From assembly GCA_022446795.1 (NCBI GenBank), contig JAKVBX010000002.1, positions 195,942 through 259,941 on the forward strand: a DNA stretch of 64,000 nt, given 5' to 3'. The position numbers and the translations under genes are program-made. This DNA is from Phycisphaerales bacterium (GTDB lineage: Bacteria > Planctomycetota > Phycisphaerae > Phycisphaerales > SM1A02). Shown piece after piece: positions 8,455-17,528 of this stretch. The stretch's first letter is position 1; every line of letters starts with the position of its first letter. The notes under the pieces were generated by a model. That model was not told the origin of the DNA, searched no databases, and saw only the letters and a program-made list of their open reading frames with translations.

Positions 8455-9513
8455 TTGTTCATCATCCCACTCATCATCGCACTCATCGTCCTGGCCGTCT
8501 TCGCAGGCATCCGAGTCGAGCAGCGGCGTCGACATGGATCACACCCACGCTGCCCACGCTGCCACCATCTCCTGGCCGGGCATTCCAGTAAGAACTGCCC
8601 GGAGTGCGGGGCCAACCTGCTGGTCTCCGGCATCCGCCAGCCAGCTGGCCCCATGCGGTGGGATCGACTGTTGATCCTGGTCATCGCTGGTGTGGCCATC
8701 TCCATCGCCGCCGCAAGCAAACTGGGCCCCAAGGCGACACCGGCGTCGGTCGGCCTCATGGGAACGACGCCCCAGGACTTTGATTCGATCATGTTCAAGG
8801 TTCTGCCGTTGACGCCACAGGTGCCGAACTTCAGGATCCAGGTCCGGGCCCCCGGGATCCTGATGAAGCGAGGCGGCTTCTACAAGGGTGGTCGACCATC
8901 CATGGAGGAACGCCTGGTCTTCCCGAACTCGTACGAGTTGCTCATCAAGCTCATGCCAGAAGGTGATCCAAGCACGGCCAATCAAGGGCTGGAATCCAGC
9001 CTGATGATCATTGCCGAGAAGGACCTTCCCGACTCACCATCAGGAACTCGGTGGTTCTTCACCCAGGATCCTGCAGATGTCATGGAAGGTCCATTCAAGG
9101 ATGTTCCCCGGACAAGCGACTTCAGCGTTCCCGACATCGCCGATGTGCCAACGGCTGCGGAAGCGTGGTTTGCCAATCTCATCGAGGAGGTGTACACGGT
9201 CGGACCGGATGCCCCGCCTGGCAACCAGCCCAACCCGGGACCGGCGATCGCCAGGGCGATGCTCCAGATCGTCATCGAGGCAGGCCCGGAAAGACCCGTC
9301 GAGTTCTACCAGGCCGCCATCCGGTCACGCTTTCCGAACGTGATCGACGAGAACACCGTCATCCAGATCCCGTACACACAACGACTGGCACGTCTCCCCG
9401 GGTACTGGCTGGTCCTGCCGATCGTCCTCCTGGCCTGTGGCATCGTGGTCATCCTGGTCGGAGTGCCGCGCCACCGGCACGAGCCGTGGTCGCCGAACGA
9501 CACCGACGACTGA
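8455..9513 (+). CDS. Zinc-ribbon membrane protein, paralogue 6 of 6 (most divergent)
   Basis: 352 aa starting with TTG 8455, preceded by GGGAGAA at about 8442-8448. Helix about 2-18 (FIIPLIIALIVLAVFAGI), ribbon CPRCHHLLAG...CPECGANL about 32-54, helix about 68-84 (LLILVIAGVAISIAAA), a longer outer domain (about 85-315), helix about 316-337 (GYWLVLPIVLLACGIVVILV) and tail VPRHRHEPWSPNDTDD. The extra fifth cysteine found after the first CxxC in the other copies is absent. The outer domain does not carry the YPG/YPD motif. Ribbon, three helices and the PW-x-P tail still make it a member of the family. It lies 24 bases after paralogue 5 and is probably co-transcribed with it. Confidence 0.82.
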   Translation: MFIIPLIIALIVLAVFAGIRVEQRRRHGSHPRCPRCHHLLAGHSSKNCPECGANLLVSGIRQPAGPMRWDRLLILVIAGVAISIAAASKLGPKATPASVGLMGTTPQDFDSIMFKVLPLTPQVPNFRIQVRAPGILMKRGGFYKGGRPSMEERLVFPNSYELLIKLMPEGDPSTANQGLESSLMIIAEKDLPDSPSGTRWFFTQDPADVMEGPFKDVPRTSDFSVPDIADVPTAAEAWFANLIEEVYTVGPDAPPGNQPNPGPAIARAMLQIVIEAGPERPVEFYQAAIRSRFPNVIDENTVIQIPYTQRLARLPGYWLVLPIVLLACGIVVILVGVPRHRHEPWSPNDTDD

Positions 9514-9570
9514 AGAGGCACTGCCCACCCCCGCGGCCTCGGACCGGAGACAGCCGACACTCGAAATGGG

Positions 9571-11001
9571 TCAGGCAAACAGATCGTGTACGACGTGGCC
9601 ATGCACGTCGGTGAGCCGGAAGTCGCGACCCTGGTACCGATAGGTGAATCGCTCGTGATCAAGGCCCATGGCGTGCAACACCGTCGCCTGCAGATCATGG
9701 ACATGAACGGGATTCTCGACGACGGCGTATCCCATGTCGTCCGTCCGACCGTGGACATACCCGGGCTTCAGGCCACCGCCGGCCATCACGATGGAGAAAC
9801 AGTGCGGGTGGTGATCCCGACCCAGGAACGTGGAACCATTGCGTTCCTCGTTCATCGCGGTTCGCCCGAACTCGCCGCTGACGATGACCAGCGTGTCCTC
9901 CAGCATCCCCCGCTGCTTGAGATCCGTGATCAGCGCCCCGATCGGGCGATCGACTTCGCCGCACTTCATCGGCAACTGCGTGATGATGTCATCGTGCGGA
10001 CCCGTGCCATGCGTGTCCCAACCCCAGTCGAAAAGCTGAACGAAGCGAACACCTCGCTCCGCCAGCCGACGCGCCTGCAGGCAGTTGTTGGCGAATGACG
10101 ATCCGCCCACCTGGGCCCCGTACATCTCGATCGTCGCAGGAGACTCGTCGCCCAGGTCCACCACTTCCGGGACGGACATCTGCATCTTGAACGCCAGTTC
10201 AAACTGATCGATCCGCGTCCGGGTCTCCGGGTCACCATGGCGTTCCAGGCTGACCTCGTTCAGATCCTTGAGTGCATCGAGACTCAACCGACGCATCGAC
10301 CGGTCCATGCCGTGTGGATCATTGAGGTACAGCACCGGGTCAGGCCCGCTGCGGCACTGAACGCCCTGGTGAACCGATGGCAGGAAGCCGGATCCCCACG
10401 CACTCTTGCCTGCGCTGGGCACCTTGCCACCGGAGACCAGCACGACGAAGCCTGGCAGGTTGCTGGCCTCGGATCCCAGTCCCCAGGTCAGCCATGATCC
10501 GACCGAGGGACGCCCGAACCGAGGCGATCCCGTCAGCAGGAAAAGCTGGGCCGGGGCGTGGTTGAATTCATCGGTGTGCATGGAACGAACAATCGTGAGG
10601 TCATCCGCGATGGACGAGAGATGTGGCAGCAGTTCGGAGAACTCCGTGCCACTCTGCCCGTGCTGCTTGAACGCATAGGGACTGGCCAGCACCTTGGGAT
10701 GGCCCTTGATGAAGGCGAACCGTTCCTTCTCGAACAACGAGTCCGGGCACGGTTGTCCATCCAGTTCAGCCAGGACAGGCTTGGGATCCAGGAGATCATG
10801 CTGGGGCGGCGAGCCCGCCAGGTGGATGTAGATGACGCGTTTCGCCCGAGGGGTGAAGTGCGGAGACGATCCCACCTGGGCCATGGCCGAGGACTCACCC
10901 AGCAGACCCGCCAGCGCCAGGCTTCCCATGCCCACGCCGGTGGTGCCGAGGAAGTGTCGCCTCGTCATGTGCTGCTGGATCTCAAGCAGGGGGTTCATCA
11001 T
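9571..11001 (-). CDS. DUF1501 family protein with Tat signal
   Basis: 476 aa. The N-terminus has a twin-arginine motif, TRRHFLGTTGVGMGSLALAG, so the protein is exported folded. The body matches the planctomycete DUF1501 family, distantly related to sulfatases and alkaline phosphatases: HLAGSPPQHDLLDPKP near 55, a serine-rich SMHTDEFNHAPAQ segment, the GWDTHGTGPHDD metal-binding-like region near 325 and SGEFGRTAMNEERNGS near 377. Its start overlaps the stop of the PSCyt1/DUF1549/DUF1553 gene (TGATG), so the two are translationally coupled, as is usual for this pair in planctomycetes. The biochemical function of the family is not established. The MM start offers two adjacent ATG codons. Confidence 0.9.
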   Translation of the reverse strand: MMNPLLEIQQHMTRRHFLGTTGVGMGSLALAGLLGESSAMAQVGSSPHFTPRAKRVIYIHLAGSPPQHDLLDPKPVLAELDGQPCPDSLFEKERFAFIKGHPKVLASPYAFKQHGQSGTEFSELLPHLSSIADDLTIVRSMHTDEFNHAPAQLFLLTGSPRFGRPSVGSWLTWGLGSEASNLPGFVVLVSGGKVPSAGKSAWGSGFLPSVHQGVQCRSGPDPVLYLNDPHGMDRSMRRLSLDALKDLNEVSLERHGDPETRTRIDQFELAFKMQMSVPEVVDLGDESPATIEMYGAQVGGSSFANNCLQARRLAERGVRFVQLFDWGWDTHGTGPHDDIITQLPMKCGEVDRPIGALITDLKQRGMLEDTLVIVSGEFGRTAMNEERNGSTFLGRDHHPHCFSIVMAGGGLKPGYVHGRTDDMGYAVVENPVHVHDLQATVLHAMGLDHERFTYRYQGRDFRLTDVHGHVVHDLFA

Positions 11002-14000
11002 CAGCCTCGCGTAAGCGTCTCGTCCAGGTTCAAGAGTACGTTGGCAACGACGACGAGGGCGGCCACATGTGCCGGATCCGCACCAGATGGCGGTTCACCG
11101 GGCCACTGGGCCAGCAAGGCCCCGGCCTGCTCCGGATCGGCGGCATAGCGTTGCGTCGCCTCCTCGGCGAGCATCATCAGCCGTCCAGTCTCCTCGGCAC
11201 TCGGCGGGCGGCCAAGCACGAGTTGGAATCCCCGGGTGATCTGGCGTTCGAGTTCATCACCGCCCTCCCGGATCATGCGACCAGCCAACGCCTTGGCGGC
11301 CTCCACGTAGACCGGATCATTCAGCGTCACCAGGGCCTGAAGTGGCGTGTTGGTTCGAATGCGGCGAACCGAGCAGATCTCGCGACTCGGTGCATCGAAG
11401 GTCGTCATGCTCGGGTACGGAGATGACCGGCGCCAGAACGTGTAGAGGCCGCGCCGATGCCGCTGGCGGTCCGATCCCTGCGGCCAGTCACGGTTGTCGT
11501 AGGTCACCTGCCACAAGCCGGCCGGCTGATCCGGGTAGACCGGTGGTCCATGCATCGTCGTATCCAGCAAGCCTGATACCAACAAGGCCTGGTCACGAAC
11601 CGCCTCGGCCTCAAGGCGTACACGTGGCGAGTGACTGAGCAGGCGATTCTCCGGATCAACCGAGCGGGCTTCACCGGTGGGTATGGACGATCGCCGGTAC
11701 GCCTCACTGGTCACGATCAGGCGGCACAGTTCCTTGTGGCTCCATCCCCGGTCCATGAAGGTCACGGCCAGCCAGTCCAGCAGTTCCGGGTGGCTTGGTC
11801 GATCGCCCTGTGTTCCGAAGTCCTCCGAAGTCTCGACGAGCCCACGACCGAAGAGGCGTTCCCATGTTCGATTCACATGGACCCGGGCCGTCAGCGGGTT
11901 GTCCCGCGACACCAGCCACCGCGCCAACGCCAGTCGATCCGCCGTCCGCTCCTCGGGCAGCGGGTGCAGCAGGGCCGGAACATGAGGCTCCACCTCTTCA
12001 CCGGGATCCAGGAAGGAACCGCGGTTCAGGATGTGCGTGGTGCGGGCCATGCCCGGATCCATGGCTCGCATCACGGGAACGGAAGCGGCCCGCCCCCTGA
12101 TGGCCGTGATTTCGTCATCCAGTTGACTGATCGCGGCACGCTCATCCGCCAGTTCATCACGGGCATCGGCCTGGACGTGGCGCAGATACCACTGCTCCAG
12201 GCGGCCTTGATCCTGTTCTGAACGATCGGCTGCAGGCACCTGGATCACGGCGAGCATGTCAGCCGGGATCACGGGCTGCGCCAGTGTCCGCTGCATCGCC
12301 TCGAAGGCCTGCAACGAATGGAGCGGCCCCTGGTCAATGGGCGCATCGCGAACGACGCCCGCGCCATCCCACGCCACACGGCCACCGGCCTGGGTAAAGG
12401 CCCAGCCGTCGATCGCATCACCGGGAGCCAGGCCGACGATCGCCGGATCGAACTCCAGCCGAACCCACTCACCCAGCGGCGGAAGATCACCCGCCCGATG
12501 CCGCGACGTCGTCCCCAGTTGTCCCCAGGGATTGTGATCACCACCCCAGAAGATGCGATGTTCCCAGTCACCGGGGCGATGAAACTGCAGCATGATCTGC
12601 GCCGGTGGATTGTCGGGATCAAGCCAGGCGTGCGCTACCAGTCGATCACCATCCTCCAGCACCAGGGGCAGCCACGCGGACTCGAAATACTGTTGACGCA
12701 CCGCGGTCGGTCCAGTGGCAGTCCCGGCATGGAACCGCGTGCCGGAAAATGCCGGGATCGCATCATCGCCATCGTGCCAGGGCCAGTCTTCGCCGTTCGA
12801 CAGGTTCAATGACGCACCGACCGGGGTCATGTCATCGATCCAGTACTGGTCCCTTCCATGATCCGCCTGGGAAGCAGGAACCGGTTGCTCCGGGTCCAGG
12901 TTCGCCAGGTGCTGATCGAGCAACCGCAGGGCCTGGTCACGTTTGCCCCGGACGTCTGCGAGCGAGGCTCGATCGCCGTGCGACAGCACGGGCAGCACCG
13001 GCTGCTCGTCCGGTCGATCCGCGTCCTGTGTCTGGTTGAGCATCGCGAAGAGACCGTAGTACTCCCGTTGCGTGAATGGGTCCGATGGATGATCGTGGCA
13101 CTGCGCACAGCTGATCGTCACACCCATCCAGGCCTGCATGGTGGTATTGGTGCGATCGACGACCGCGGCCACGCGAAACTCCTCATCATCGGTTCCGCCT
13201 TCGTCATTGTTCATCGTGTTGCGGTGGAAGGCCGTCGCCAGGACCTGGTCATCGGTCGCATTCGGCAGCAGGTCACCCGCGATCTGCTCGATCGTGAACT
13301 GGTCGAACGGCATGTCATCGTTGATCGCATCGATGACCCAGTCACGCCAAGGCCAGATGGTCCGGTCGTAGTCCTTCTCGTAGCCCTTGGTGTCGGCGTA
13401 TCGCGCATGATCCAGCCAGACTCGTGCCCATCGCTCACCAAAGTGAGGCGAGGCCAACAACTGGTCGACCTGCCGGTTCCACGCCCCTGGAGCCGTGTCC
13501 GCTTCAAAGGCCGCAATGGCCTCGGGCGTCGGTGGCAACCCGATCAGATCCAGGCTGGCGCGACGAAGGAGGTTCGCTCGATCGCTCGGTGGTGAGTGCT
13601 GGAGACGATTGGCATTCAGTTTCGCATTGATGAAGGCATCCACGGGATGAGCCGCGGCATCGGCACGTTCCGCCGCCACGGGAGGTACCCACGCCCAATG
13701 TTCTTCCCAGGGCGCTCCCTGCTCGATCCACCGCCGCACGAGATCGATCTCGTCGGGAGAAAGAGCCGCGTGGCCTTCATCAGATGGGGGCATTCGATAC
13801 GCGGGATCCGTTGAGGTGATGCGCTGAAACAACCCACTGGACCCCGGATCGCCGGGCACCACGACCGCCCCGCCACCACGGAGTTGTCCCATCAGTCCGG
13901 ATTGGGTGTGCAGGCGGAGATCCGCTTGACGGGACTCCTCGGCATTGCCGTGGCAGAGAATGCACTTGGCAGCCAACAGGGGCCGAATCTGTCGATCGAA

Positions 14001-14075
14001 ACTGACCGGACCAACCGGTGATCCGGCCGCCGAGGACACGCTCGCTGCCAGGATGGAGATCGAAAGCGACCACAT
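11001..14075 (-). CDS. Secreted PSCyt1-DUF1549-DUF1553 cytochrome-type protein
   Basis: 1024 aa from ATG 14075, chosen because it is followed by a signal peptide ([18 protein letters not shown]); an upstream in-frame ATG at 14216 would add 47 residues unlike a signal sequence and overlap the porin gene. A planctomycete cytochrome C domain follows, with haem motif CILCHG near residue 40 and a distal methionine in [11 protein letters not shown]1549 covers about 125-330 ([32 protein letters not shown]), a middle region of about 300 residues contains a carbohydrate-binding-like stretch, and DUF1553 ends the protein ([30 protein letters not shown]). The family's substrate is unknown; a role in degrading complex organic matter has been proposed. 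Coupled to the DUF1501 gene. Confidence 0.9.
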   Translation of the reverse strand: MWSLSISILAASVSSAAGSPVGPVSFDRQIRPLLAAKCILCHGNAEESRQADLRLHTQSGLMGQLRGGGAVVVPGDPGSSGLFQRITSTDPAYRMPPSDEGHAALSPDEIDLVRRWIEQGAPWEEHWAWVPPVAAERADAAAHPVDAFINAKLNANRLQHSPPSDRANLLRRASLDLIGLPPTPEAIAAFEADTAPGAWNRQVDQLLASPHFGERWARVWLDHARYADTKGYEKDYDRTIWPWRDWVIDAINDDMPFDQFTIEQIAGDLLPNATDDQVLATAFHRNTMNNDEGGTDDEEFRVAAVVDRTNTTMQAWMGVTISCAQCHDHPSDPFTQREYYGLFAMLNQTQDADRPDEQPVLPVLSHGDRASLADVRGKRDQALRLLDQHLANLDPEQPVPASQADHGRDQYWIDDMTPVGASLNLSNGEDWPWHDGDDAIPAFSGTRFHAGTATGPTAVRQQYFESAWLPLVLEDGDRLVAHAWLDPDNPPAQIMLQFHRPGDWEHRIFWGGDHNPWGQLGTTSRHRAGDLPPLGEWVRLEFDPAIVGLAPGDAIDGWAFTQAGGRVAWDGAGVVRDAPIDQGPLHSLQAFEAMQRTLAQPVIPADMLAVIQVPAADRSEQDQGRLEQWYLRHVQADARDELADERAAISQLDDEITAIRGRAASVPVMRAMDPGMARTTHILNRGSFLDPGEEVEPHVPALLHPLPEERTADRLALARWLVSRDNPLTARVHVNRTWERLFGRGLVETSEDFGTQGDRPSHPELLDWLAVTFMDRGWSHKELCRLIVTSEAYRRSSIPTGEARSVDPENRLLSHSPRVRLEAEAVRDQALLVSGLLDTTMHGPPVYPDQPAGLWQVTYDNRDWPQGSDRQRHRRGLYTFWRRSSPYPSMTTFDAPSREICSVRRIRTNTPLQALVTLNDPVYVEAAKALAGRMIREGGDELERQITRGFQLVLGRPPSAEETGRLMMLAEEATQRYAADPEQAGALLAQWPGEPPSGADPAHVAALVVVANVLLNLDETLTRG

Positions 14076-14145
14076 GATGTCATTGAACACGCAAGGCCGA
14101 TGGTGGAGCAAGTCGATTTCGCCGATTCCGCGTGCCAGGACGTGA

Positions 14146-15849
14146 TCAGAACGACCACACGGATCGAATGCCCCAGATCCAGGCATCATCGATGCCTGCG
14201 CCGGTGTCCTGGACATATTGCAGTACCGGGCTGACCTGGATCGAGTCGGTCATGTTGACTCGCCAGAACAACTCGAACAAGGTCTGGTTTCCGGGCACGA
14301 GTGGCAGGTTGGCGCCGTATCGGCCCAGTTCCGTCAACTTCGACCAGGAACCCGCGAAGCCAAAGCAATCACCCTGGCGACCGAGGAAGTCCTCGATGCC
14401 GAAGCCCGCCGATACCGAGAAGTTGGATGGCGTGACATCATTCTCACCCCAACCGACTCGACAGAAGCCGACAAGTCCCTGCCAGATGCGCTGATCCATA
14501 TTGAAGGTGACGCCCCAACCGGATGCATCCCATGGGCTGTTCCCACTTGCGGTCTGCCCGATCGAGTTGTACCAGAGCATGAATCGATAGTGCCCCTCGT
14601 GGGTGAACTCGCCCCAGTCGAAGTGGGTCGTAAAGTCCGACTCGATCATCGTGAAGAGATGGTCGGACGAGAGATACTCGAAGCCGGTGGAGGTGCCGAT
14701 CGACTCCGAGTTCATGGTTCCCGCTCGTAGTGTCCAGTTCGGGGCGACATCCCAGCCCACGATGCCGCCGAAGCCATAGCTCGGAAAGGGATTGGTGATG
14801 CTCTGGTTGAACCCTTCGTACATGAACTGGGTCGCCGGGTTGTAGGCGATGGCATTGGTATCGAAGAACACCTGGTCCTCGAACTTGCCGATGCTGACCC
14901 GAACCTTCTTCTCGAACAGTTCCTGGTGCCAATACAGCATGTACAGGTTGAAATCGCTGCTGACCAGGATGTTGTTCATCAGCATCGGGGACCCCACGGC
15001 CGTTCCCATGTAGGGCTGTGTTCCCGTGAAGGCACCTTGCTGAGCCTGGATGTTGTAGACCACGCGACCGGAAGTGTCCTGGTCATTCCACAGGATGACG
15101 GCTCCGTTCACCGAGAAGAACAGGACCGATCGAGCACTGGGGTATCCCGGACGAACCTCGGTCGAATGCTGATAGGTCCACGCCATCATGGGATCGAACG
15201 TCGTGCTGATGGGATCAAGCAACTGCTGACGGAACGCCAGGATCACATCGTTGACGGGCTTCATCGGATCCAGGTCCAGCAGTGGCTCCGAGACCGACGC
15301 CAGCTTGTGGACATCCGTGACGACGCGAAGTCCCTTGCCTGTCCACCCCGACATCTCCTCCGCGATCTGCTGCCGCTTCTGCGCATCTGACCGCACGCCA
15401 TAGAGCAGACCCCATCGGCCCGGATCGACGTCCGGCATCTGCTCGCCGGGAACAGTCTTCACCATGCTGGGAAGCAGGGACACACCATGCTGGCGGTGTC
15501 CGGCCCGGTTGTAGACCTCGAAGCCACCATGCCCCTGCCGGACAGGACCCGAGTGCGGCATGCGGATGAAGTGGCCCTGTTCGATCAAGCGGCCGCCCCA
15601 TTGCCCGGTGTCAATCTCCTCGCCAGTCGATGAGATGCTCAAGTCACGACCCTGGCCGGGAGGCAGGCGATGGCCGACCTCGGATGGAGCCGGTTCGCTG
15701 TCGCCCGAACTGCTGTCCACGTCAGGCGACGCATCCGCCACGGTCGTCTTCGACGCCTCGGCCGATTCTGGTGATTGATCCTGGACCCCCAGCGTCGTCG
15801 CAGCCAATACAAGCGGCCCGAGCAGACCAAGAAGGAGTCCATGTCTCAT
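14146..15849 (-). CDS. OprB-like carbohydrate-selective porin
   Basis: 567 aa. Signal peptide MRHGLLLGLLGPLVLAATTLG, then about 130 polar, low-complexity residues, then a region rich in alternating beta-strand patterns with aromatic girdles that ends in W-S-F, the terminal aromatic expected of outer-membrane barrels. The motifs GKFEDQVFFDTNAIA, GWDVAPNWTLRAG and QTLFELFWRVNMTDSIQVSPVLQYVQ resemble the OprB family (sugar-selective porins with a C-terminal barrel). The long N-terminal spacer is unusual against typical OprB proteins of about 450 residues. A probable leaderless or very short-leader promoter lies just upstream. It is transcribed in the same direction as the PSCyt1/DUF1501 pair, 70 bases before it, so substrate uptake and exported degradation may be linked. 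Confidence 0.75.
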   Translation of the reverse strand: MRHGLLLGLLGPLVLAATTLGVQDQSPESAEASKTTVADASPDVDSSSGDSEPAPSEVGHRLPPGQGRDLSISSTGEEIDTGQWGGRLIEQGHFIRMPHSGPVRQGHGGFEVYNRAGHRQHGVSLLPSMVKTVPGEQMPDVDPGRWGLLYGVRSDAQKRQQIAEEMSGWTGKGLRVVTDVHKLASVSEPLLDLDPMKPVNDVILAFRQQLLDPISTTFDPMMAWTYQHSTEVRPGYPSARSVLFFSVNGAVILWNDQDTSGRVVYNIQAQQGAFTGTQPYMGTAVGSPMLMNNILVSSDFNLYMLYWHQELFEKKVRVSIGKFEDQVFFDTNAIAYNPATQFMYEGFNQSITNPFPSYGFGGIVGWDVAPNWTLRAGTMNSESIGTSTGFEYLSSDHLFTMIESDFTTHFDWGEFTHEGHYRFMLWYNSIGQTASGNSPWDASGWGVTFNMDQRIWQGLVGFCRVGWGENDVTPSNFSVSAGFGIEDFLGRQGDCFGFAGSWSKLTELGRYGANLPLVPGNQTLFELFWRVNMTDSIQVSPVLQYVQDTGAGIDDAWIWGIRSVWSF

Positions 15850-15863
15850 GGACAGCGAGTCTA
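15850..15863 (-). promoter_or_regulatory. -10 element TAGACT, 8 nt before ATG
   Basis: On the minus strand TAGACT (15863-15858) is followed by eight bases and the ATG of the porin gene. It predicts a leader of at most about two nucleotides. Confidence 0.45.
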
Positions 15864-15926
15864 TCAGGTTGCGACTGCACCCGATTCGACTGGGCGGGGT
15901 ATGGTGTCCGACTACGGAGCAGCTCC

Positions 15927-17330
15927 TTGAACACTCATCCGCATGCCCCGCTGAATCCCCGAACCGGTGAGCTTCGCCGCGGCGGCTGGTACTCGTGGGT
16001 GTTCTGGGGCATCGTGGCGCTGTTCTACCTGTACGAGTTCTTCGTCCGCGTCACGCCCAATGTCATCCTCCCGCAGCTGAGCCAGGATCTTCAATCCGAT
16101 CCCGGGACCATCGGCACCGCCATGTCGGTTTACCTGTGGGTCTATGCCCCAGCCCAGCTCATTGTTGGATGGTTGTTTGATCGATTTGGAACCAAGTTCC
16201 TCGTGTCCTCCGCCGCGGTCATCTGCGGCATCGGCTGCATCCTCTTCTCCGTTGCCCACGCGCTGGACATGGCCGCTGTCGCCCGCGGTCTGATCGGCCT
16301 GGGGTCGGCATTCGCCTTTGTCGGCGCGGTGTACGTGGCAACCGTCTGGTTCCCACCGGCGCGCCTGGCCTTGATCGCGGGCATCACGACATCGGTCGGC
16401 ATGATCGGTGAAGTCATCGGGCAGTACCCCATGGCCCGACTGGTCGAGACCTTCTCCTGGAGAACCGTCGTTCTCTGGACTGGTTTCATCGGCGGCGCCC
16501 TCGGGCTGCTGATGTTCTTCGTCATTCCCAGGCGACCATCCTGGTTCAGTGCCTCCGTCGCGTCACATGAATCCGAAAAAATCGGACTGTGGCACAGCCT
16601 CGGGGGCGTGCTTCGGAATCCCCAGATGTGGCTGATCGGCCTGACCAGCGCCATCGTCTACCTGCCCCTGAGCGTCCTGGCCGCCCTGTGGGGAACCAGC
16701 AGCCTGGAAACACTCAACGGACTCAGCCCGGAAAAGGCCAGCGTCGCGATTTCCATGCTGGCCATTGGCTGGCTGATCGGGTGTCCCATCGTCGGCATGC
16801 TCTCCGACCGCCTGAAGCGGAGACGCCCGTTCATGCTCGTGGGCTGCATCGGTGGTGCCGCCACGATGGCCCTGCTCCTGTTCCCCGGGTTCCTGAACTA
16901 CAGCGGGCTCATTGTCCTCCTGTTCATTTCCGGGCTCCTGACCAGCACCCAGGCCATCACCTTCGCGATCGCCATGGAGGTCAACCCACGTCGATTCCGA
17001 GCGACCTCGGTGGCCATCTGCAACTTCCTGGTCATGCTGATGGCCGCTGGTCTCCAGGTCGGGATCGGCTGGATCCTCAACTGGCGAGCCGGCGTTCATA
17101 CCAACGCCTCGACCATCGGCGTCAAGGGCACCTCCGCCCACCCGCTGGCCAGCCACACGTCCACTCCTGACGCGTTCTCCTCCCTGGACGTGGCGGACTT
17201 CCAATGGGCCCTGGGGATGATCCCGATCCTCTTCGTGATCGCGACCGTCCTGTGCTTCTTCATCAAGGAGACCAGGGGCCAGAACATTGTCGATGCCCAG
17301 GCCGAACCGGGAACCGCCGCGGGCGGCTGA
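15927..17330 (+). CDS. Major facilitator superfamily transporter
   Basis: 467 aa from TTG 15927, chosen because GGAG at 15916-15919 stands seven bases before it and no in-frame ATG precedes the first helix. Twelve membrane segments can be followed, starting with WVFWGIVALFYLYEFFVRV. The loop 2-3 signature GWLFDRFGTKFL and its second-half counterpart GMLSDRLKRRRPF are both present. The family moves small solutes by proton-coupled symport or antiport; the substrate is not evident. A periplasmic-side insertion of about 40 residues lies before the last helix (around 385-425). Divergent from the porin gene across a 77-base gap. Confidence 0.88.
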   Translation: MNTHPHAPLNPRTGELRRGGWYSWVFWGIVALFYLYEFFVRVTPNVILPQLSQDLQSDPGTIGTAMSVYLWVYAPAQLIVGWLFDRFGTKFLVSSAAVICGIGCILFSVAHALDMAAVARGLIGLGSAFAFVGAVYVATVWFPPARLALIAGITTSVGMIGEVIGQYPMARLVETFSWRTVVLWTGFIGGALGLLMFFVIPRRPSWFSASVASHESEKIGLWHSLGGVLRNPQMWLIGLTSAIVYLPLSVLAALWGTSSLETLNGLSPEKASVAISMLAIGWLIGCPIVGMLSDRLKRRRPFMLVGCIGGAATMALLLFPGFLNYSGLIVLLFISGLLTSTQAITFAIAMEVNPRRFRATSVAICNFLVMLMAAGLQVGIGWILNWRAGVHTNASTIGVKGTSAHPLASHTSTPDAFSSLDVADFQWALGMIPILFVIATVLCFFIKETRGQNIVDAQAEPGTAAGG

Positions 17331-17472
17331 GCCCGGCCTTGCCCGGCCCCTCCACCGGGACCAAAAACCGACAAAAACGTGGCCCATGCCCCCTAGGGGG
17401 GCCTGGAATGGCCCTCTGGCCAGAGTTTCTCAGGAAGCTGTGAGATCAGGCTCCGGCCATCGCAGACCAGTT
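17331..17472 (+). promoter_or_regulatory. Intergenic region with two 12-bp perfect palindromes
   Basis: CCCCCTAGGGGG at 17389-17400 and CTCTGGCCAGAG at 17414-17425, centres 25 bp apart, lie between the MFS gene and the secreted dockerin-like protein. They may be operator sites, or the second may form part of a weak terminator for the MFS gene (TGGCC CTCT GGCCA). No clear -10/-35 pair was recognised. Confidence 0.3.
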
Positions 17473-17496
17473 GGAGAGGCGGCGAGCCGCCGCTCC
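17473..17496 (+). promoter_or_regulatory. Stem-loop in the 5' leader of the secreted protein gene
   Basis: GGAG-A-GGCGG, loop CGAG, CCGCC-G-CTCC: a nine-pair stem with one internal mismatch, ending 32 bases before the ATG. A strong hairpin near the 5' end of an mRNA can stabilise it; that role is inferred. Confidence 0.45.
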
Positions 17497-17528
17497 GACG
17501 AACCACGCAAACACCTTGGAGCCTCACA

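Noticed and set aside
14076..14216. Longer N-terminus for the PSCyt1/DUF1549/DUF1553 protein
   Set aside because: It would overlap the porin gene by 71 bases and hide the signal peptide starting at 14075.
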